The translations under genes were made by a program, and so were the position numbers. The notes beneath the pieces are model-generated. The model had not been told where the DNA came from and did no database searches. It saw only the letters and a program-made list of their open reading frames with translations. From assembly GCA_903827245.1 (NCBI GenBank), contig CAIKHO010000074.1:202182-266181 (forward strand): a stretch of 64,000 nt of DNA. The letters are read 5' to 3'. The DNA is from an uncultured Opitutia bacterium. Its GTDB lineage: Bacteria; Verrucomicrobiota; Verrucomicrobiia; Opitutales; Opitutaceae. Shown one piece after another: positions 1 through 8,558 of this stretch; position 1 is the stretch's first letter; every line of letters starts with the position of its first letter.

Positions 1-187
1 CGGCCTGCGACCGGCTCTCCCCCGGCTGGGGCGCCGCCGGTCGCGGGCCGGGCGGGGTCGACAACAGCCGGCCCAGGAAGGACGCATCGTCCGGCCGGTG
101 CCGGTAGACACGTTTTGCCACGGCGAAGAAGACCCACGCTGCAAGCGGGAAGGAAATCAGGAAAAAGCAGGCGACGGCCTCGACCAT
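1..187 (-). CDS. Partial membrane protein, N-terminal end only
   Basis: An open frame on the minus strand starts with ATG at 187 and runs off the window edge, giving about 62 residues. The N-terminus carries one strongly hydrophobic stretch (about residues 4-24, rich in Phe, Val and Ala), then a basic segment (KRVYRHR) and a Pro/Gly-rich tail, as expected for a single-pass or N-terminally anchored membrane protein with the basic side in the cytoplasm. A TTGACA-like hexamer lies about 35 bases upstream, but no good -10 box or ribosome site is visible. I do not recognise the family. Confidence 0.55.
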   Translation of the reverse strand, partial: MVEAVACFFLISFPLAAWVFFAVAKRVYRHRPDDASFLGRLLSTPPGPRPAAPQPGESRSQA

Positions 188-401
188 GGAGGCCAGACGG
201 TTGTCACGCGTACCGGGTTGTCAACGGAGCCTGTTTTCCAGAAGCAAAACCGATTGCGGCCAGTAATCCAAAGCGGTCCCTGCCGGGGGCACGGAGGGTG
301 CGCAGCCGGAAAATTTCTCCCCACGACGTTGCGACGCCACGGTCGGAATAGAATGAGGAAATTACTGAATATTGCTTGAAGATGTGACGAACGTCTGGGG
401 T

Positions 402-461
402 CACGCGGTGCTTCAGCCCGCGTCTTTCGCCGCGGGAGTGCGGGCTGAAGCACCGCACTAC
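402..461. repeat. GTAG-hairpin repeat pair (GTAGTGCGGTGCTTCAGCCC type)
   Basis: Two inverted copies of a unit reading GTGCGGTGCTTCAGCCCGC face each other, ending in CTAC at 458-461. Each unit folds as GTGCGG/CCGCAC around a short loop. A second copy of the same family lies at the right edge of the window. The rest of 188-638 has no gene that I can support; 510-540 holds a single arm of the CGCAGAGGCGC-type repeat. Confidence 0.75.
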
Positions 462-638
462 TCCCAGCCTTCGCCGTCTCTGCTTTGGGTCAGGCTCAGT
501 AGTTTGCTCTGCGCCTCAGCGCCTCTGCGCGAAACCCACCTTGATTCAGATCCTTCTGCGTTCCCCGCGACACCGCGTGAAACCATGGCAGCCGGTTTGG
601 CTTTCAACTTTCGCCGACCAACCTTCAACTAGCGCCGC

Positions 639-1160
639 ATGGCCAAGCTGCTGAACATCATCGTCGCCTGCGCGGAAAACCGCGTGATCGGCCGCGACGG
701 CGGGCAGCCCTGGCGCATCGCGGACGACATGAAATTCTTCTCCGCCCGGACCGCCGGCCAGATTGTAGTGCTCGGGCGGATCTGTTTCGAGACCTGGCCG
801 GGCGCAGACCATGACGGGCGCCGGCCAGTGGTCGTCACCCGCAACCGCGCCCTCGCGCGGCCCGGGGTCGCCGTGGCGGAGTCTCTCACCACGGCACTCG
901 CGGTCGCGGAATCGCTGCCGGGCGACATCTACATCTGCGGGGGCCAGCGCATCTACGAGGAAGCCCTGGCCCTGCCGCAACCGATGCGGCTTTGGCTTAC
1001 CCTCATCCACGCCGAAATTCCGGGCGACCGTTATTTTCCCGAATGGCGTCACCTCGCGTGGCGTGAAACCCACCGGCACGAGGGCCAGGATGCGAACTAT
1101 CGCTACACGTTTCTCACGCTGGAGCGATTGGAAGATATGCGGTCGCGCGACCGGGAATAG
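639..1160 (+). CDS. folA: Dihydrofolate reductase
   Basis: A 173-residue protein reduces dihydrofolate to tetrahydrofolate with NADPH for purine, thymidylate and Met synthesis. The N-terminal strand (NIIVACAENRVIGRDG) is typical, followed by the substrate-loop Pro-Trp at PWRIADDMKFF with the acidic active-site residue, then VLGRICFETW where most DHFRs have GRKTWES, and the GG-containing NADPH motif (ICGGQRIYEEAL) at about residues 104-115. Length fits bacterial DHFR (about 160-180). It stands alone: a repeat-rich gap lies upstream and a convergent PEBP gene 17 bases downstream. No thyA is visible in the window. Confidence 0.93.
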   Translation: MAKLLNIIVACAENRVIGRDGGQPWRIADDMKFFSARTAGQIVVLGRICFETWPGADHDGRRPVVVTRNRALARPGVAVAESLTTALAVAESLPGDIYICGGQRIYEEALALPQPMRLWLTLIHAEIPGDRYFPEWRHLAWRETHRHEGQDANYRYTFLTLERLEDMRSRDRE

Positions 1161-1177
1161 TCAATGCGCCGCCCGCG

Positions 1178-1762
1178 TCAGCGATGGAAGCGCCCAACCG
1201 TGGCCGCCTTCGCCAGGACATGGCCGTCGATCGCCTTGAGCACATCGGCGCGCGTCGCATCCGGTGTGAGCTCGAGCTTGAGATCGAGGGCGTAGAGTTC
1301 CCAAGTGTAGTGGTGATACGGCCCGGCCGCACCCGCGCCCGGCCCAAGAAAGCCAACCGCGCCGCGGGTGTTCTTCGTCTGAATGGTGCCATCGGGCAGG
1401 TTGGCCTCGGCCGGCTGGCCCTCGGCGAGCTCACGCGCCGTCCCGGGAATGTTGAAGGCCATCCAGTGCAGGATGTCCTCGGACTTCTTCTGCGGCGCTG
1501 TGTCCGGATCGTGCATGATCAGCACGAAGGTCACCGTGTTCGCGGGAACGTTCGTCCACTCGAGCCTGGGCGAGACCGGCTTGGCCACGGACTGGGTGAA
1601 CATGGCGGGAATCACCGTGCCGTCCGCGAACGCGGGCGTCGTCAACGTCAGGCCCGGCGTGGCCGGAGGCCGCGGCGCGGCGGCGGGCGGCGTAGCCGGC
1701 TGCTGCGCGAAGACCGCGCAGGTGCAAAGGATCAATCCGGGGGCGAGGAGTTTGATTTTCAT
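1178..1762 (-). CDS. YbhB/YbcL-type (PEBP family) secreted protein
   Basis: A 195-residue phosphatidylethanolamine-binding/Raf-kinase-inhibitor-like protein. The ATG at 1762 was chosen because it opens a clear signal peptide (basic MKIK, hydrophobic core to about residue 20, AQQ cleavage region); a frame open to 1843 adds a non-signal extension. A Pro/Ala-rich linker follows, then the PEBP fold with SPRLEW, the anion-site strand FVLIMHDPD, the HWMAFNIP segment, and GPYHHYTWELYALD near the C-terminus. Bacterial members have no agreed substrate; it is probably periplasmic. It converges with folA. Confidence 0.88.
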   Translation of the reverse strand: MKIKLLAPGLILCTCAVFAQQPATPPAAAPRPPATPGLTLTTPAFADGTVIPAMFTQSVAKPVSPRLEWTNVPANTVTFVLIMHDPDTAPQKKSEDILHWMAFNIPGTARELAEGQPAEANLPDGTIQTKNTRGAVGFLGPGAGAAGPYHHYTWELYALDLKLELTPDATRADVLKAIDGHVLAKAATVGRFHR

Positions 1763-1857
1763 GGGGTCATACTTCGTGGGCGTGACAAAAGCGGGTGACA
1801 ATCCTTTTCCCTGCCGGATCCAGAGCATGTTTTCATTTCCCACTGTTTATTCCAAGT

Positions 1858-1943
1858 TGGAGCAGCGACCTCCCGGCCTGCGCATCGTAGGCCTGGCGAA
1901 GGTGGGTCGCCGTCCGAACGCGACCGGGAGGTCGCGTCTCCAG
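1858..1943. repeat. Inverted repeat, GCGACCTCCCGG type
   Basis: Arms GCGACCTCCCGG and CCGGGAGGTCGC flank a central segment that contains a second hairpin. It fills most of the gap between the PEBP gene and the carbonic-anhydrase-like gene. A related half-copy occurs near 16265-16290. Confidence 0.65.
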
Positions 1944-2004
1944 CACAGCAGTTTCGCTGCACTGAAACCACAAAAGAGAAAAATCGCGGGTTTGAAAGCA
2001 GGCC

Positions 2005-2526
2005 CTAACGCGCGGCATGCGCCCGCGCCACCTCGACGTATTTTTCGGCCGAGCGCCGCAGGCCGGCCTGTTCCTCCTCGGTCAGCGGCCGCACGATCTT
2101 CGCCGGCGAGCCGTAGACCATGGAGCCCGGGGGACATTTGAAATGCTGCGGCACCAGGGAGTTCGCCCCGACCATGCTGCGCGCACCGATCTCGGCGTGA
2201 TCGAGGACTGTCGCCCCCATGCCGATCAGGCATTCGTCGCCGATGGTGCAGGCGTGGATGATCGCCGCGTGGCCGATCGTGCACCAGGCGCCGATCTGCA
2301 CGCCGGCGTCATCGGCGAGATGGACGACCGCGTTGTCCTGGATATTGGTCCCCTCGCCCACCCGGATCGCATTGATGTCGCCGCGCAGCACCGCGCCGTA
2401 GAACACACTGCTCTGCGGCCCGAGGACGACGTCACCGATCACCGTGGCGTTGGCCGCGACGAAAAGGGCGCCGGCAATATCGGGTTTTTTGCCGAGATGC
2501 CGGGCAAGGCGTTCGGATGGGGTCAT
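2005..2526 (-). CDS. Gamma-carbonic-anhydrase-like hexapeptide protein
   Basis: A 173-residue left-handed beta-helix protein of the YrdA/PaaY/CaiE group. Hexapeptide repeats run from about residue 24 to 125 (VIGDVVLG, VFYGAVLRGD, IGAWCTIGHAAIIHACTIGD, CLIGMGATVLD). The Arg-Gly-Asp segment, QDNAVVHL and GHAAIIH supply the three metal-binding His positions usual in gamma-class enzymes, so zinc or iron binding is likely. Activity in this subgroup is often unproven; hydration of CO2 or CoA-thioester metabolism are both known for relatives. It lies 98 bases downstream of the ABC permease and may be its last operon member, although a hairpin repeat separates them. Confidence 0.85.
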   Translation of the reverse strand: MTPSERLARHLGKKPDIAGALFVAANATVIGDVVLGPQSSVFYGAVLRGDINAIRVGEGTNIQDNAVVHLADDAGVQIGAWCTIGHAAIIHACTIGDECLIGMGATVLDHAEIGARSMVGANSLVPQHFKCPPGSMVYGSPAKIVRPLTEEEQAGLRRSAEKYVEVARAHAAR

Positions 2527-2531
2527 GTACG

Positions 2532-2622
2532 AAAATCTTTCCCTTCCTTTTTTATATTTCCCTTCATCTCCATTTCAGGAACTTGACGAAGGAGAACGAG
2601 AAAGACGAAAGAGAAAGATTCG
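2532..2622. repeat. Purine/pyrimidine-rich long inverted repeat
   Basis: The left arm is nearly all pyrimidine (AATCTTTCCCTTCC), the right arm nearly all purine (GAAAGACGAAAGAGAAAGATT), separated by about 20 bases. It sits exactly between two minus-strand genes and resembles the elements at 54586-54667, 16155, 35673 and 40843. Confidence 0.7.
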
Positions 2623-2623
2623 C

Positions 2624-3598
2624 TCATTTCTCCTTCGCATACGGCACCCCGATCGCCTTCGGCGCCACGGCCTTGCCGACAAAGCCCGCGAGCAGCAGCA
2701 CCGTGAGCACGTAGGGCAGCGCGAGGATGAACTGCACCGGGATTACGCCCACGATAGGCAACGCCACCCCTTGCAGCCGTGTGGCCAGGGCGTCGGTGAA
2801 AGCGAAGAGCAGGCACGCGCCGAGCGTGGGCCACGGCCGCCATTTGCCGAAGATCAGCGCGGCCAGCGCGAGGTAGCCCTTGCCCGCGGTCATGTCGCGC
2901 ACGAAACCCGCGCTCGCCGCGGTCGAGAGGTACGTGCCCGCCACGCCGCACAGCACGCCCGAGATGGCCACGGCCTGGTAGCGGAGGGCGTTGACCGAAA
3001 TCCCCGCCGTGTCGACCGCGTGCGGGTTCTCGCCAACCGCCCGCAACCGCAGGCCGAAACGGGTGCGGTAAAGCACCCACGCGCTGAACGGCACGAGCGC
3101 CGCCGCCAGGTAGACGATCAGGTTGTGCCCGCCCAGCAGCTCGGCATAGAGCAACCCGGGAAACGGTAGCGCGCGCGCCTGCTCGGCCCAAGGCCACGCG
3201 AGCTCCGTGAAGCGCTGCCCCGGCCCGTCCAGCTGGGGCGTCTGTCCGCCGAGGTTGAACCACGCGAGCCCGAGCGTGGGACCGAGCCCGGAGACCATGA
3301 TCGTGACCGCCATGCCCGCCACCACCTGGTTGCCGCGATGGGTGATGCACGCAAAGCCGATGAGCAGCGCGAGGGCGACCGCCGTGAGAATGCCCGCGCC
3401 CAGGCCCAGCCACGCCGAACCGGTCACGGCGGAAACCGACGCCGCGGCGAAGGCCGCACCGAGCATCTTGCCCTCGAGGCCGAGGTCGATGATCCCCGAA
3501 CGCTCCGAGAACATCCCCGCGATCGCGGCCAGCAGCAGCGGCGTGGCCACGCGGATCGTGGCGGCGAGCAGGAGGACGATGAGCGTGTAGGTTTCCAT
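2624..3598 (-). CDS. ABC transporter permease, BMP/nucleoside-sugar type (second subunit)
   Basis: A 324-residue integral membrane protein of the BPD_transp_2 family with about 8-10 hydrophobic segments. The family motif with EERSG-like sequence appears early (AIAGMFSERSGIIDLGLEGKM), followed by the GAFAAA/AWLGL segment and the cytoplasmic coupling region RAVGENPHAVDTAGI, which contacts the ATPase. It pairs with the upstream permease and the double ATPase to import nucleosides or simple sugars. The ATG at 3598 begins METYTLIVLL, a direct membrane start. The gap to the upstream permease is about 100 bases and contains a repeat. Confidence 0.9.
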   Translation of the reverse strand: METYTLIVLLLAATIRVATPLLLAAIAGMFSERSGIIDLGLEGKMLGAAFAAASVSAVTGSAWLGLGAGILTAVALALLIGFACITHRGNQVVAGMAVTIMVSGLGPTLGLAWFNLGGQTPQLDGPGQRFTELAWPWAEQARALPFPGLLYAELLGGHNLIVYLAAALVPFSAWVLYRTRFGLRLRAVGENPHAVDTAGISVNALRYQAVAISGVLCGVAGTYLSTAASAGFVRDMTAGKGYLALAALIFGKWRPWPTLGACLLFAFTDALATRLQGVALPIVGVIPVQFILALPYVLTVLLLAGFVGKAVAPKAIGVPYAKEK

Positions 3599-3609
3599 CC
3601 TCAGAAATG

Positions 3610-3683
3610 GTGGCGCGCGTCATCCCTAATGCGCCGCGTTTGGCTCCGATCGCGTCCAACCGGCGCGTTGGGGATAACACGCC
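3610..3683. repeat. GTGG-hairpin repeat pair, degenerate
   Basis: A diverged member of the GTGGAGCGCGTTG family: GTGGCGCGCGTCATCCC faces GGGGATAACACGCC across about 30 bases. It lies between the two permease genes of one operon. Confidence 0.6.
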
Positions 3684-3701
3684 CGATCTTGGGTTCCAGG
3701 C

Positions 3702-4799
3702 TCATGGAACGTCCCTTCGCCGCAACAGCGCGGCCAGCGGTCCCCGGAACAGGTTCTCCATCGCACCGCAGAGCAGGATCACGAGCCCCTGGATGACCAC
3801 GACCATGTCGCGGTTGATCTTCGGCATGTCGAACGAGAGCTGCGAACCGCCCTGGTAGAGCGCCCCGAACAGCACCGCCGCGAGGACGATGCCCACGGGG
3901 TGGTTCCGCCCCATCAGCGCGACGGCGATGCCGACGAAGCCCGCGCCGCCGGGAAAATCGAGCAGCAGGCGGTGCTGCGCCCCCATGAGCTCGTTGAGCC
4001 CGAGGCCGCCGGCCAGCGCGCCCGAGAGCAACATGGCCCCGATGGTGATGCGCGGCGGCGAGATGCCCGCGTACACGGCAGCGGCGGCATTCTCGCCCGC
4101 CACCCGCAGCGCATAGCCCCAGCGCGTGCGCCAGATGAACAGCCACACCAGCGCGGCCGCCACCAGCGCGAGCACGAAGGCGAAGTTGAACGGGGTCGCG
4201 GTGAACGCGATGCCCACCCGGCCGAGCAGCTCGTGGATCGGCGGCATGAACGCGCCCGGCGCAAACTCGCGCGACTCCGGCGACTGCTGGCCCGGCTTGA
4301 TCAGCACGTTGACCAGCAGGTAGGTCATCAGGGCCGACGCGATGAAGTTGAACATGATCGTCGTGATGACGATGTGGCTGCCCCGCCGCGCCTGCAGCCA
4401 TGCGGGGATGAAGGCCCAGGCCGCGCCAAAGACCGCGCCGGCCAGCACCGCCAGCGGAAACACCACCCAGAAGGGCGCGGCCCCCAGCCAGAGACACACC
4501 AGCCCCGTGCCGAGCCCGCCGATATACGCCTGGCCCTCGGCCCCGATGTTGAAAAGTCCCGCGTGATAGGCGACCGCGACCGCCAGGCCGGTGAAGATGA
4601 AATTAGTGGCGTAATAGAGCGTGTAGCCGATCGAGTCCTGCGAACCGAACGCACCTGACGCCAGCAGCTTGAACGCGGACCACGGGTTTTCGCCGAGGAT
4701 TCTGACCACCACGCCCGAAAGCAGCAGCGCCGCGACCAGGTTGATCGCGGGCAGCAGGCCGAGCTCGGCCCAGCGCGGGAGTTTGGCGGGGGCGCTCAT
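3702..4799 (-). CDS. ABC transporter permease, BMP/nucleoside-sugar type (first subunit)
   Basis: A 365-residue BPD_transp_2 permease. The ATG at 4799 (MSAPAKLPRW) was preferred to a longer open frame because that extension is made of intergenic repeat sequence. About nine hydrophobic helices follow. Family features are FNIGAEGQAYIGG at about 95-107 and the coupling loop RVAGENAAAAVYAGIS at about 233-248, then GPLAALLRRRDVP at the end. It forms the heteromeric channel with the next gene. Its C-terminus is basic and cytoplasmic. The closest described systems are purine nucleoside or ribose-type importers; the substrate here is not decided by sequence. Confidence 0.9.
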   Translation of the reverse strand: MSAPAKLPRWAELGLLPAINLVAALLLSGVVVRILGENPWSAFKLLASGAFGSQDSIGYTLYYATNFIFTGLAVAVAYHAGLFNIGAEGQAYIGGLGTGLVCLWLGAAPFWVVFPLAVLAGAVFGAAWAFIPAWLQARRGSHIVITTIMFNFIASALMTYLLVNVLIKPGQQSPESREFAPGAFMPPIHELLGRVGIAFTATPFNFAFVLALVAAALVWLFIWRTRWGYALRVAGENAAAAVYAGISPPRITIGAMLLSGALAGGLGLNELMGAQHRLLLDFPGGAGFVGIAVALMGRNHPVGIVLAAVLFGALYQGGSQLSFDMPKINRDMVVVIQGLVILLCGAMENLFRGPLAALLRRRDVP

Positions 4800-4816
4800 G
4801 GGAACTTGGGCCAAGG

Positions 4817-4889
4817 GTGGAGCGCGTTGACCCCAACGCGCTGAACGGCGCTGTCCCTCCAACAACGCGTTGGGGTCAACGCGTTCCAC
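4817..4889. repeat. GTGG-hairpin repeat pair (GTGGAGCGCGTTGACCCC type)
   Basis: The best copy of this family. Each half is GTGG followed by AGCGCGTTG, a short loop and CAACGCG; the two halves face each other with about 20 bases between. It separates the ATPase gene (ends 4897) from the first permease. Other copies are at 3610, 19585 and 49635. Confidence 0.8.
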
Positions 4890-4896
4890 ATTGTTG

Positions 4897-6447
4897 TCAT
4901 ACCCCGCCCTCCGCCTTTACCCCGGCCATCATGAGCCCGATCCTCTCCTCGGTGGCCTCCGCCCGGGCCAGCTCGCCGATGATCTCTCCGCCGTTCATCA
5001 CCAGGATGCGGTCGGCCAAGCCGAGAATTTCGTCCAGTTCCACCGACACGATGAGCAGCGCCTTGCCGGCGTCGCGCAGGGCCACGAGTTTCTTGTGAAT
5101 GAACTCGATCGCCCCGATGTCGACCCCGCGCGTCGGCTGGCCGATGAGCAGCACGCGCGGATCGGCGTCGATTTCCCGCGCCAGCACGAGCTTCTGCTGG
5201 TTGCCGCCGGAAAACGCCGAGAGGCGGAGCTGCGGGTTGGGCGGACGCACGTCGTAGGCCGCCATCTTCTGCTCGCAACCCGCCAGAATCGCGCCGCGGT
5301 CGAGCAGGACGCCGCCGTTATAGGCCGGGCTGTCGTGGTAGCCGAGGATCGCGTTGGCCTGCGCCGGGAAACGGGCGACCATGCCGACATGCAGCCGGTC
5401 CTCCGGCACGTGCGCCAGTCCGAGCCGGCGCCGGGCCCGCGGATCCAGACCCTCGCGCACCAGGTCGCGGCCTTGCAGCCGGATCTCGCCCCGGCTCGGC
5501 GCCCGGATTCCCGCCAAGGTCTCCAGCAACTCGGACTGGCCGTTGCCTGCGACCCCCGCGAGGCCCACGATTTCGCCCGCCAGCAAATCAAAGGTCGCGC
5601 CCTTCACCCGCGCCATCCCGAGGCCATCCCTCACCTCAAGATCCTTGACGGAGAGCAGAGGCGCGCCGGGACGCGCCGGGCCTTTCTCTACCTGCAACAG
5701 CACGGCCCGGCCCACCATCTTCTCCGCCAGGCCTCGCAATGACGTGTCACGCGTGGCTACCTCAGCCACCACCGCGCCCTGGCGCATCACGGTCACATGA
5801 TCGGTGACGGCCATGATCTCGCGCAGCTTGTGCGTGACGAGGATGACCGACTTCCCCTGCTCGCGCAGGCGCGCGAGCATGCGGAACAACTGGTCGGCCT
5901 CCTGCGGGGTGAGCACCGCGGTCGGTTCGTCCAGAATCAGGATCTCCGCGCGCCGGTAGAGCGCCTTCAGGATCTCCACGCGCTGCTGCAAGCCCACCGG
6001 CAGGTCGGAAACGACCGCGTCGAGCGGCACCTCCAGACCGTAGTCCCGCGCCAGCCGGCCGAGTTCGGCTCGGGCGTGCGCGAGGCCGCCGGCGAGCAGC
6101 CGGCCGCCCTCGACGCCCAGCACCACGTTCTCCAGCACCGTGAAATTCTCCACGAGCATGAAGTGCTGGTGCACCATGCCGATGCCCGCCGCGATGGCCT
6201 GCTGCGGGGAATGGATTTCCACCGGGCGGCCCTGCACCCGGATCTCTCCGGCGTCGGCGCGGTGAAAGCCGTAGATGATGTTCATCAGCGTGGACTTCCC
6301 CGCGCCGTTCTCGCCGATCAGGCCGTGGATGCTGCCGCCCACCACCGCGAAAGAGATCGCCCGGTTGGCGTGCACCGCGCCGAACCGCTTGTCGATGCCG
6401 CGCAACTCCAGCGCGGGCGGAGCGGGATCGGGCGAAGGGGCGGTCAT
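4897..6447 (-). CDS. ABC transporter double ATPase, BMP/nucleoside-sugar type
   Basis: A 516-residue protein with two fused ATP-binding cassettes, as in RbsA/MglA and the YufO group. The first cassette has a clean Walker A (GENGAGKSTLM, about residues 46-56), an LPVGLQQRVEILKAL signature region and Walker B (ILILDEPTAVLT). The second cassette has the degenerate P-loop VAGNGQSELLETLAG, signature FSGGNQQKLVLARE and the variant Walker B ending GQPTRGVD, normal for the non-canonical half of this family. The ATG at 6447 starts just ahead of the first cassette. It energises uptake through the two permeases downstream. Confidence 0.93.
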   Translation of the reverse strand: MTAPSPDPAPPALELRGIDKRFGAVHANRAISFAVVGGSIHGLIGENGAGKSTLMNIIYGFHRADAGEIRVQGRPVEIHSPQQAIAAGIGMVHQHFMLVENFTVLENVVLGVEGGRLLAGGLAHARAELGRLARDYGLEVPLDAVVSDLPVGLQQRVEILKALYRRAEILILDEPTAVLTPQEADQLFRMLARLREQGKSVILVTHKLREIMAVTDHVTVMRQGAVVAEVATRDTSLRGLAEKMVGRAVLLQVEKGPARPGAPLLSVKDLEVRDGLGMARVKGATFDLLAGEIVGLAGVAGNGQSELLETLAGIRAPSRGEIRLQGRDLVREGLDPRARRRLGLAHVPEDRLHVGMVARFPAQANAILGYHDSPAYNGGVLLDRGAILAGCEQKMAAYDVRPPNPQLRLSAFSGGNQQKLVLAREIDADPRVLLIGQPTRGVDIGAIEFIHKKLVALRDAGKALLIVSVELDEILGLADRILVMNGGEIIGELARAEATEERIGLMMAGVKAEGGV

Positions 6448-6528
6448 GGTTGGCACGTTGCAGGCCTCGTGCCCACTTTCGCAGCCAACGCGCCGAAGTC
6501 TAGCCCGCAGGCGGCATCGCTGGAAGCC

Positions 6529-6644
6529 GGTCGGGCGCGGACTCCGTTCCGCGCCGGGCACGAGGACTGGGTTCGGCCAGCAACGGGTGGCTCCGTCGAA
6601 ACTCCTTGGGTGTTCCCAGCGCGGAGCGGAGTCCGCGCCCTACC
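6529..6644. repeat. GTAG-hairpin repeat pair (GTAGGGCGCGGACTCCG type)
   Basis: The two ends read GGGCGCGGACTCCGTTCCGC and, inverted, GGAGTCCGCGCCCTAC; each folds on GGCGCGGA-type stems. It occupies the gap between the substrate-binding protein and its ATPase. A single copy of the same unit lies inside mutL at 13324. Confidence 0.7.
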
Positions 6645-6668
6645 GGAAACCATGATGCTGCCCGCGCC

Positions 6669-7652
6669 TCACTGCGCCTTATACTCGGAGACCTTGATCT
6701 TGCCGCTGATGATATTGGCCCGTGCCTGGTTGAGGCGCGCTTCCATCTCCGGCGTGATGACCTTGCGGTTGTACTCGTCGAGCGAGTAGCCGACCCCATC
6801 CTCCGCCAGGCCCAGCACGACCGGGCCGGGTTTCCAGGTTCCGTTCTTCTCGTCGGTGAAAGCCTTGTAGACCGCGACATCAACCCGCTTCACGGCCGAG
6901 GTCAGCACGCTGCCGGGGTGCAGGTAATCCTGGTTGCTGTCGCAGCCGATGCTGAGCTTGCCGGCGTCCTTCGCCGCCTGCATGACGCCGCCCCCGGTAT
7001 TGCCGGCGGCGTGAAAAATAACGTCCGCCCCGCGGCCGATCTGGCTCTTCGCCAGCTCCGCGCCCTTCGTCGGGTCGCCCCAGGCCGCGGGCGTCGTGCC
7101 GGTCATGTTCTGGAAGACCTCGACCGCGGGGTTCACGTATTTCGCGCCCTCGGTGTACCCGAGCGCAAATTTGCGGATGAGCGGGATATCCATGCCGCCG
7201 ACGAAGCCGACCTTGCCGGTCTTCGACGCCATCGCCGCCGCCATGCCGCAGAGAAAAGACGACTCCTGTTCGCGAAAGTTCACCGACTGGACGTTCGGCA
7301 GGTCGACCACGGCGTCGATGATCGTGAATTTTACCGCGGGAAACTCCTTCGCCACCTTCTCCACCGCCGACGCCTGTGTGAAACCGACGGCGACGATGAT
7401 GGTGGCGCCCCGCCGGGCGAGCTGGGCCATCGCCTGCTCGCGCTGCGCGGCGTTGGTGACTTCAAACTCGCGGAAGGCGATGCCGGTGTCCTTCTTGAAC
7501 CTTTCGGCGCCCTCGCTGGCCGACTGGTTGAACGAGCGGTCGTTTTTGCCGCCGAAATCGTAGACGATGGCGGGCTGGAAGTCCGCGGCGGCCGCGAGGC
7601 GGACCGCGCCGGACAGAATGAGCAACGCGAGCGAACGGCGGGGGGAAATCAT
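6669..7652 (-). CDS. BMP-family periplasmic substrate-binding protein
   Basis: A 327-residue Bmp/Med/PnrA-like receptor that captures a nucleoside or related ligand for the importer encoded downstream. The ATG at 7652 opens a signal peptide (MISPRRS, hydrophobic to about residue 22, AAAADFQ cleavage site) without a lipobox, so it should be free in the periplasm. Family landmarks are VYDFGGKNDRSFNQSASEGAE near the N-terminus, FREQESSFLCGMAAAM, KVGFVGGMDIPLI and the VIFHAAGNTGGGV ligand-site strand. It is the first gene of the minus-strand operon running to 2624. Confidence 0.93.
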   Translation of the reverse strand: MISPRRSLALLILSGAVRLAAAADFQPAIVYDFGGKNDRSFNQSASEGAERFKKDTGIAFREFEVTNAAQREQAMAQLARRGATIIVAVGFTQASAVEKVAKEFPAVKFTIIDAVVDLPNVQSVNFREQESSFLCGMAAAMASKTGKVGFVGGMDIPLIRKFALGYTEGAKYVNPAVEVFQNMTGTTPAAWGDPTKGAELAKSQIGRGADVIFHAAGNTGGGVMQAAKDAGKLSIGCDSNQDYLHPGSVLTSAVKRVDVAVYKAFTDEKNGTWKPGPVVLGLAEDGVGYSLDEYNRKVITPEMEARLNQARANIISGKIKVSEYKAQ

Positions 7653-7733
7653 GAGAAGTGGCGCGCGAGGCGCAGCCGGACGCTGTGAAAAAGCCCGGCA
7701 TGAATCAATGACGGAAGGATGGAGGGAAACCGG

Positions 7734-7829
7734 GGTGGCCGCCGACCTCCGGGCGGCGGATTTTTCCACAGCATTTTATTCCAACTCCTCCCCACAAACC
7801 GCCGCCGCCCGGACGTCGGCGGCCGCCTG
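7734..7829. repeat. GTGG-hairpin repeat pair (GGTGGCCGCCGACCTCC type)
   Basis: GGTGGCCGCCGACCTCCGGG at the left and its inverted, slightly changed copy at 7801-7829 flank 40 AT-richer bases. Each half folds on CCGCC/GGCGG. It lies directly after the stop codon of the ydbL-like gene (7834). Other copies: 9898-9996, 30551, 32534. Confidence 0.78.
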
Positions 7830-7833
7830 TCCC

Positions 7834-8211
7834 TTACTTTTTATACCAAGAACCATCCTCGTGCTGCAGCCAGACACCGGGGGCGCTGTTGGTGGCAATC
7901 TGCTTGGCGCGGGCATGGCCGACGCTCTCCGGCGCGGCACCGGTCTGCTTGGCAATGGCCGCGTAGACCGCGGCACGGTCCTGATTTTCGTCGGCCACGA
8001 CCGTGGCGGCATCGCCACCTCCGCCCCGCACCTCGACCAGGCCGCGGTTATTTTCCCCGATGGCGCCGCCGGCCTTGAGTGCGTCCAGCTTGGGCAGGCG
8101 CTGCTCGATGCGGGCTTTCACGGCGCCGAGATCCTCGGCCGCCCGGGCGACCGTCATGGTGCCGATGAGGAGAAACAGGGCGAAGCCCAGGCGAAGGAGG
8201 ATTGATTTCAT
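7834..8211 (-). CDS. ydbL: YdbL-like periplasmic protein (DUF1318)
   Basis: A 125-residue protein with a signal peptide (hydrophobic to about residue 22, ARAAED cleavage region). The mature part has the DUF1318 features: a KARIEQRLPKLDALKAGGAIGENNRGLVEVR segment, then DENQDRAAVYAAIAKQTG and an APGVWLQHEDGSWYKK ending. In E. coli the same domain is encoded beside YdbH and YnbE, and the order ydbH-ynbE-ydbL is kept here, 21 bases after ynbE. In the enterobacterial system it is thought to modulate the YdbH-YnbE lipid bridge. Confidence 0.85.
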   Translation of the reverse strand: MKSILLRLGFALFLLIGTMTVARAAEDLGAVKARIEQRLPKLDALKAGGAIGENNRGLVEVRGGGGDAATVVADENQDRAAVYAAIAKQTGAAPESVGHARAKQIATNSAPGVWLQHEDGSWYKK

Positions 8212-8232
8212 GCGGTCGGGAGGGGCTGGGAT

Positions 8233-8403
8233 TTACTTGAGCGTGCTGGACTTCTTGTCGATGTCGCCGAAAAAGTCATCCAGCGCCTTGTCGACCTTCA
8301 CGTTCACGTCGACCACCGCGTGGACCTCGATCGGCTCCATTTTCACATGGATGCAACCACTGGAAAAAACGAGCAGGGCAAGAGGCAGCAGGCGTCGGGG
8401 CAT
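8233..8403 (-). CDS. ynbE: YnbE-like outer-membrane lipoprotein
   Basis: A 56-residue lipoprotein. The ATG at 8403 begins MPRRLLPLALLVFSSGC with a lipobox (FSSGC, Cys 17), so the mature peptide is only about 40 residues: IHVKMEPIEVHAVVDVNVKVDKALDDFFGDID. This beta-strand-plus-acidic-helix pattern matches YnbE, which stacks in the outer membrane to complete the YdbH bridge. It sits between ydbH and ydbL, as in enterobacteria, which is the strongest support for the call. Confidence 0.85.
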   Translation of the reverse strand: MPRRLLPLALLVFSSGCIHVKMEPIEVHAVVDVNVKVDKALDDFFGDIDKKSSTLK

Positions 8404-8558
8404 GGCGGAGGTTTCAAGGTCAGACTCCAAAATGCAAACTAGGTTTCATGGCATCGGGCACGTATCGCGGAAACGCGGAAGACCGGAAAAGCCGAAACAG
8501 AATATCCGATCCGGATTTCTTTCGTGTTTTCGTCCTTCTGCGCCTCCGCGATCCATCT

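Noticed and set aside
190..235. A TTGACA-like box upstream of the partial membrane protein as a sigma-70 promoter
   Set aside because: No matching -10 sequence at the right distance, so I do not annotate a promoter.
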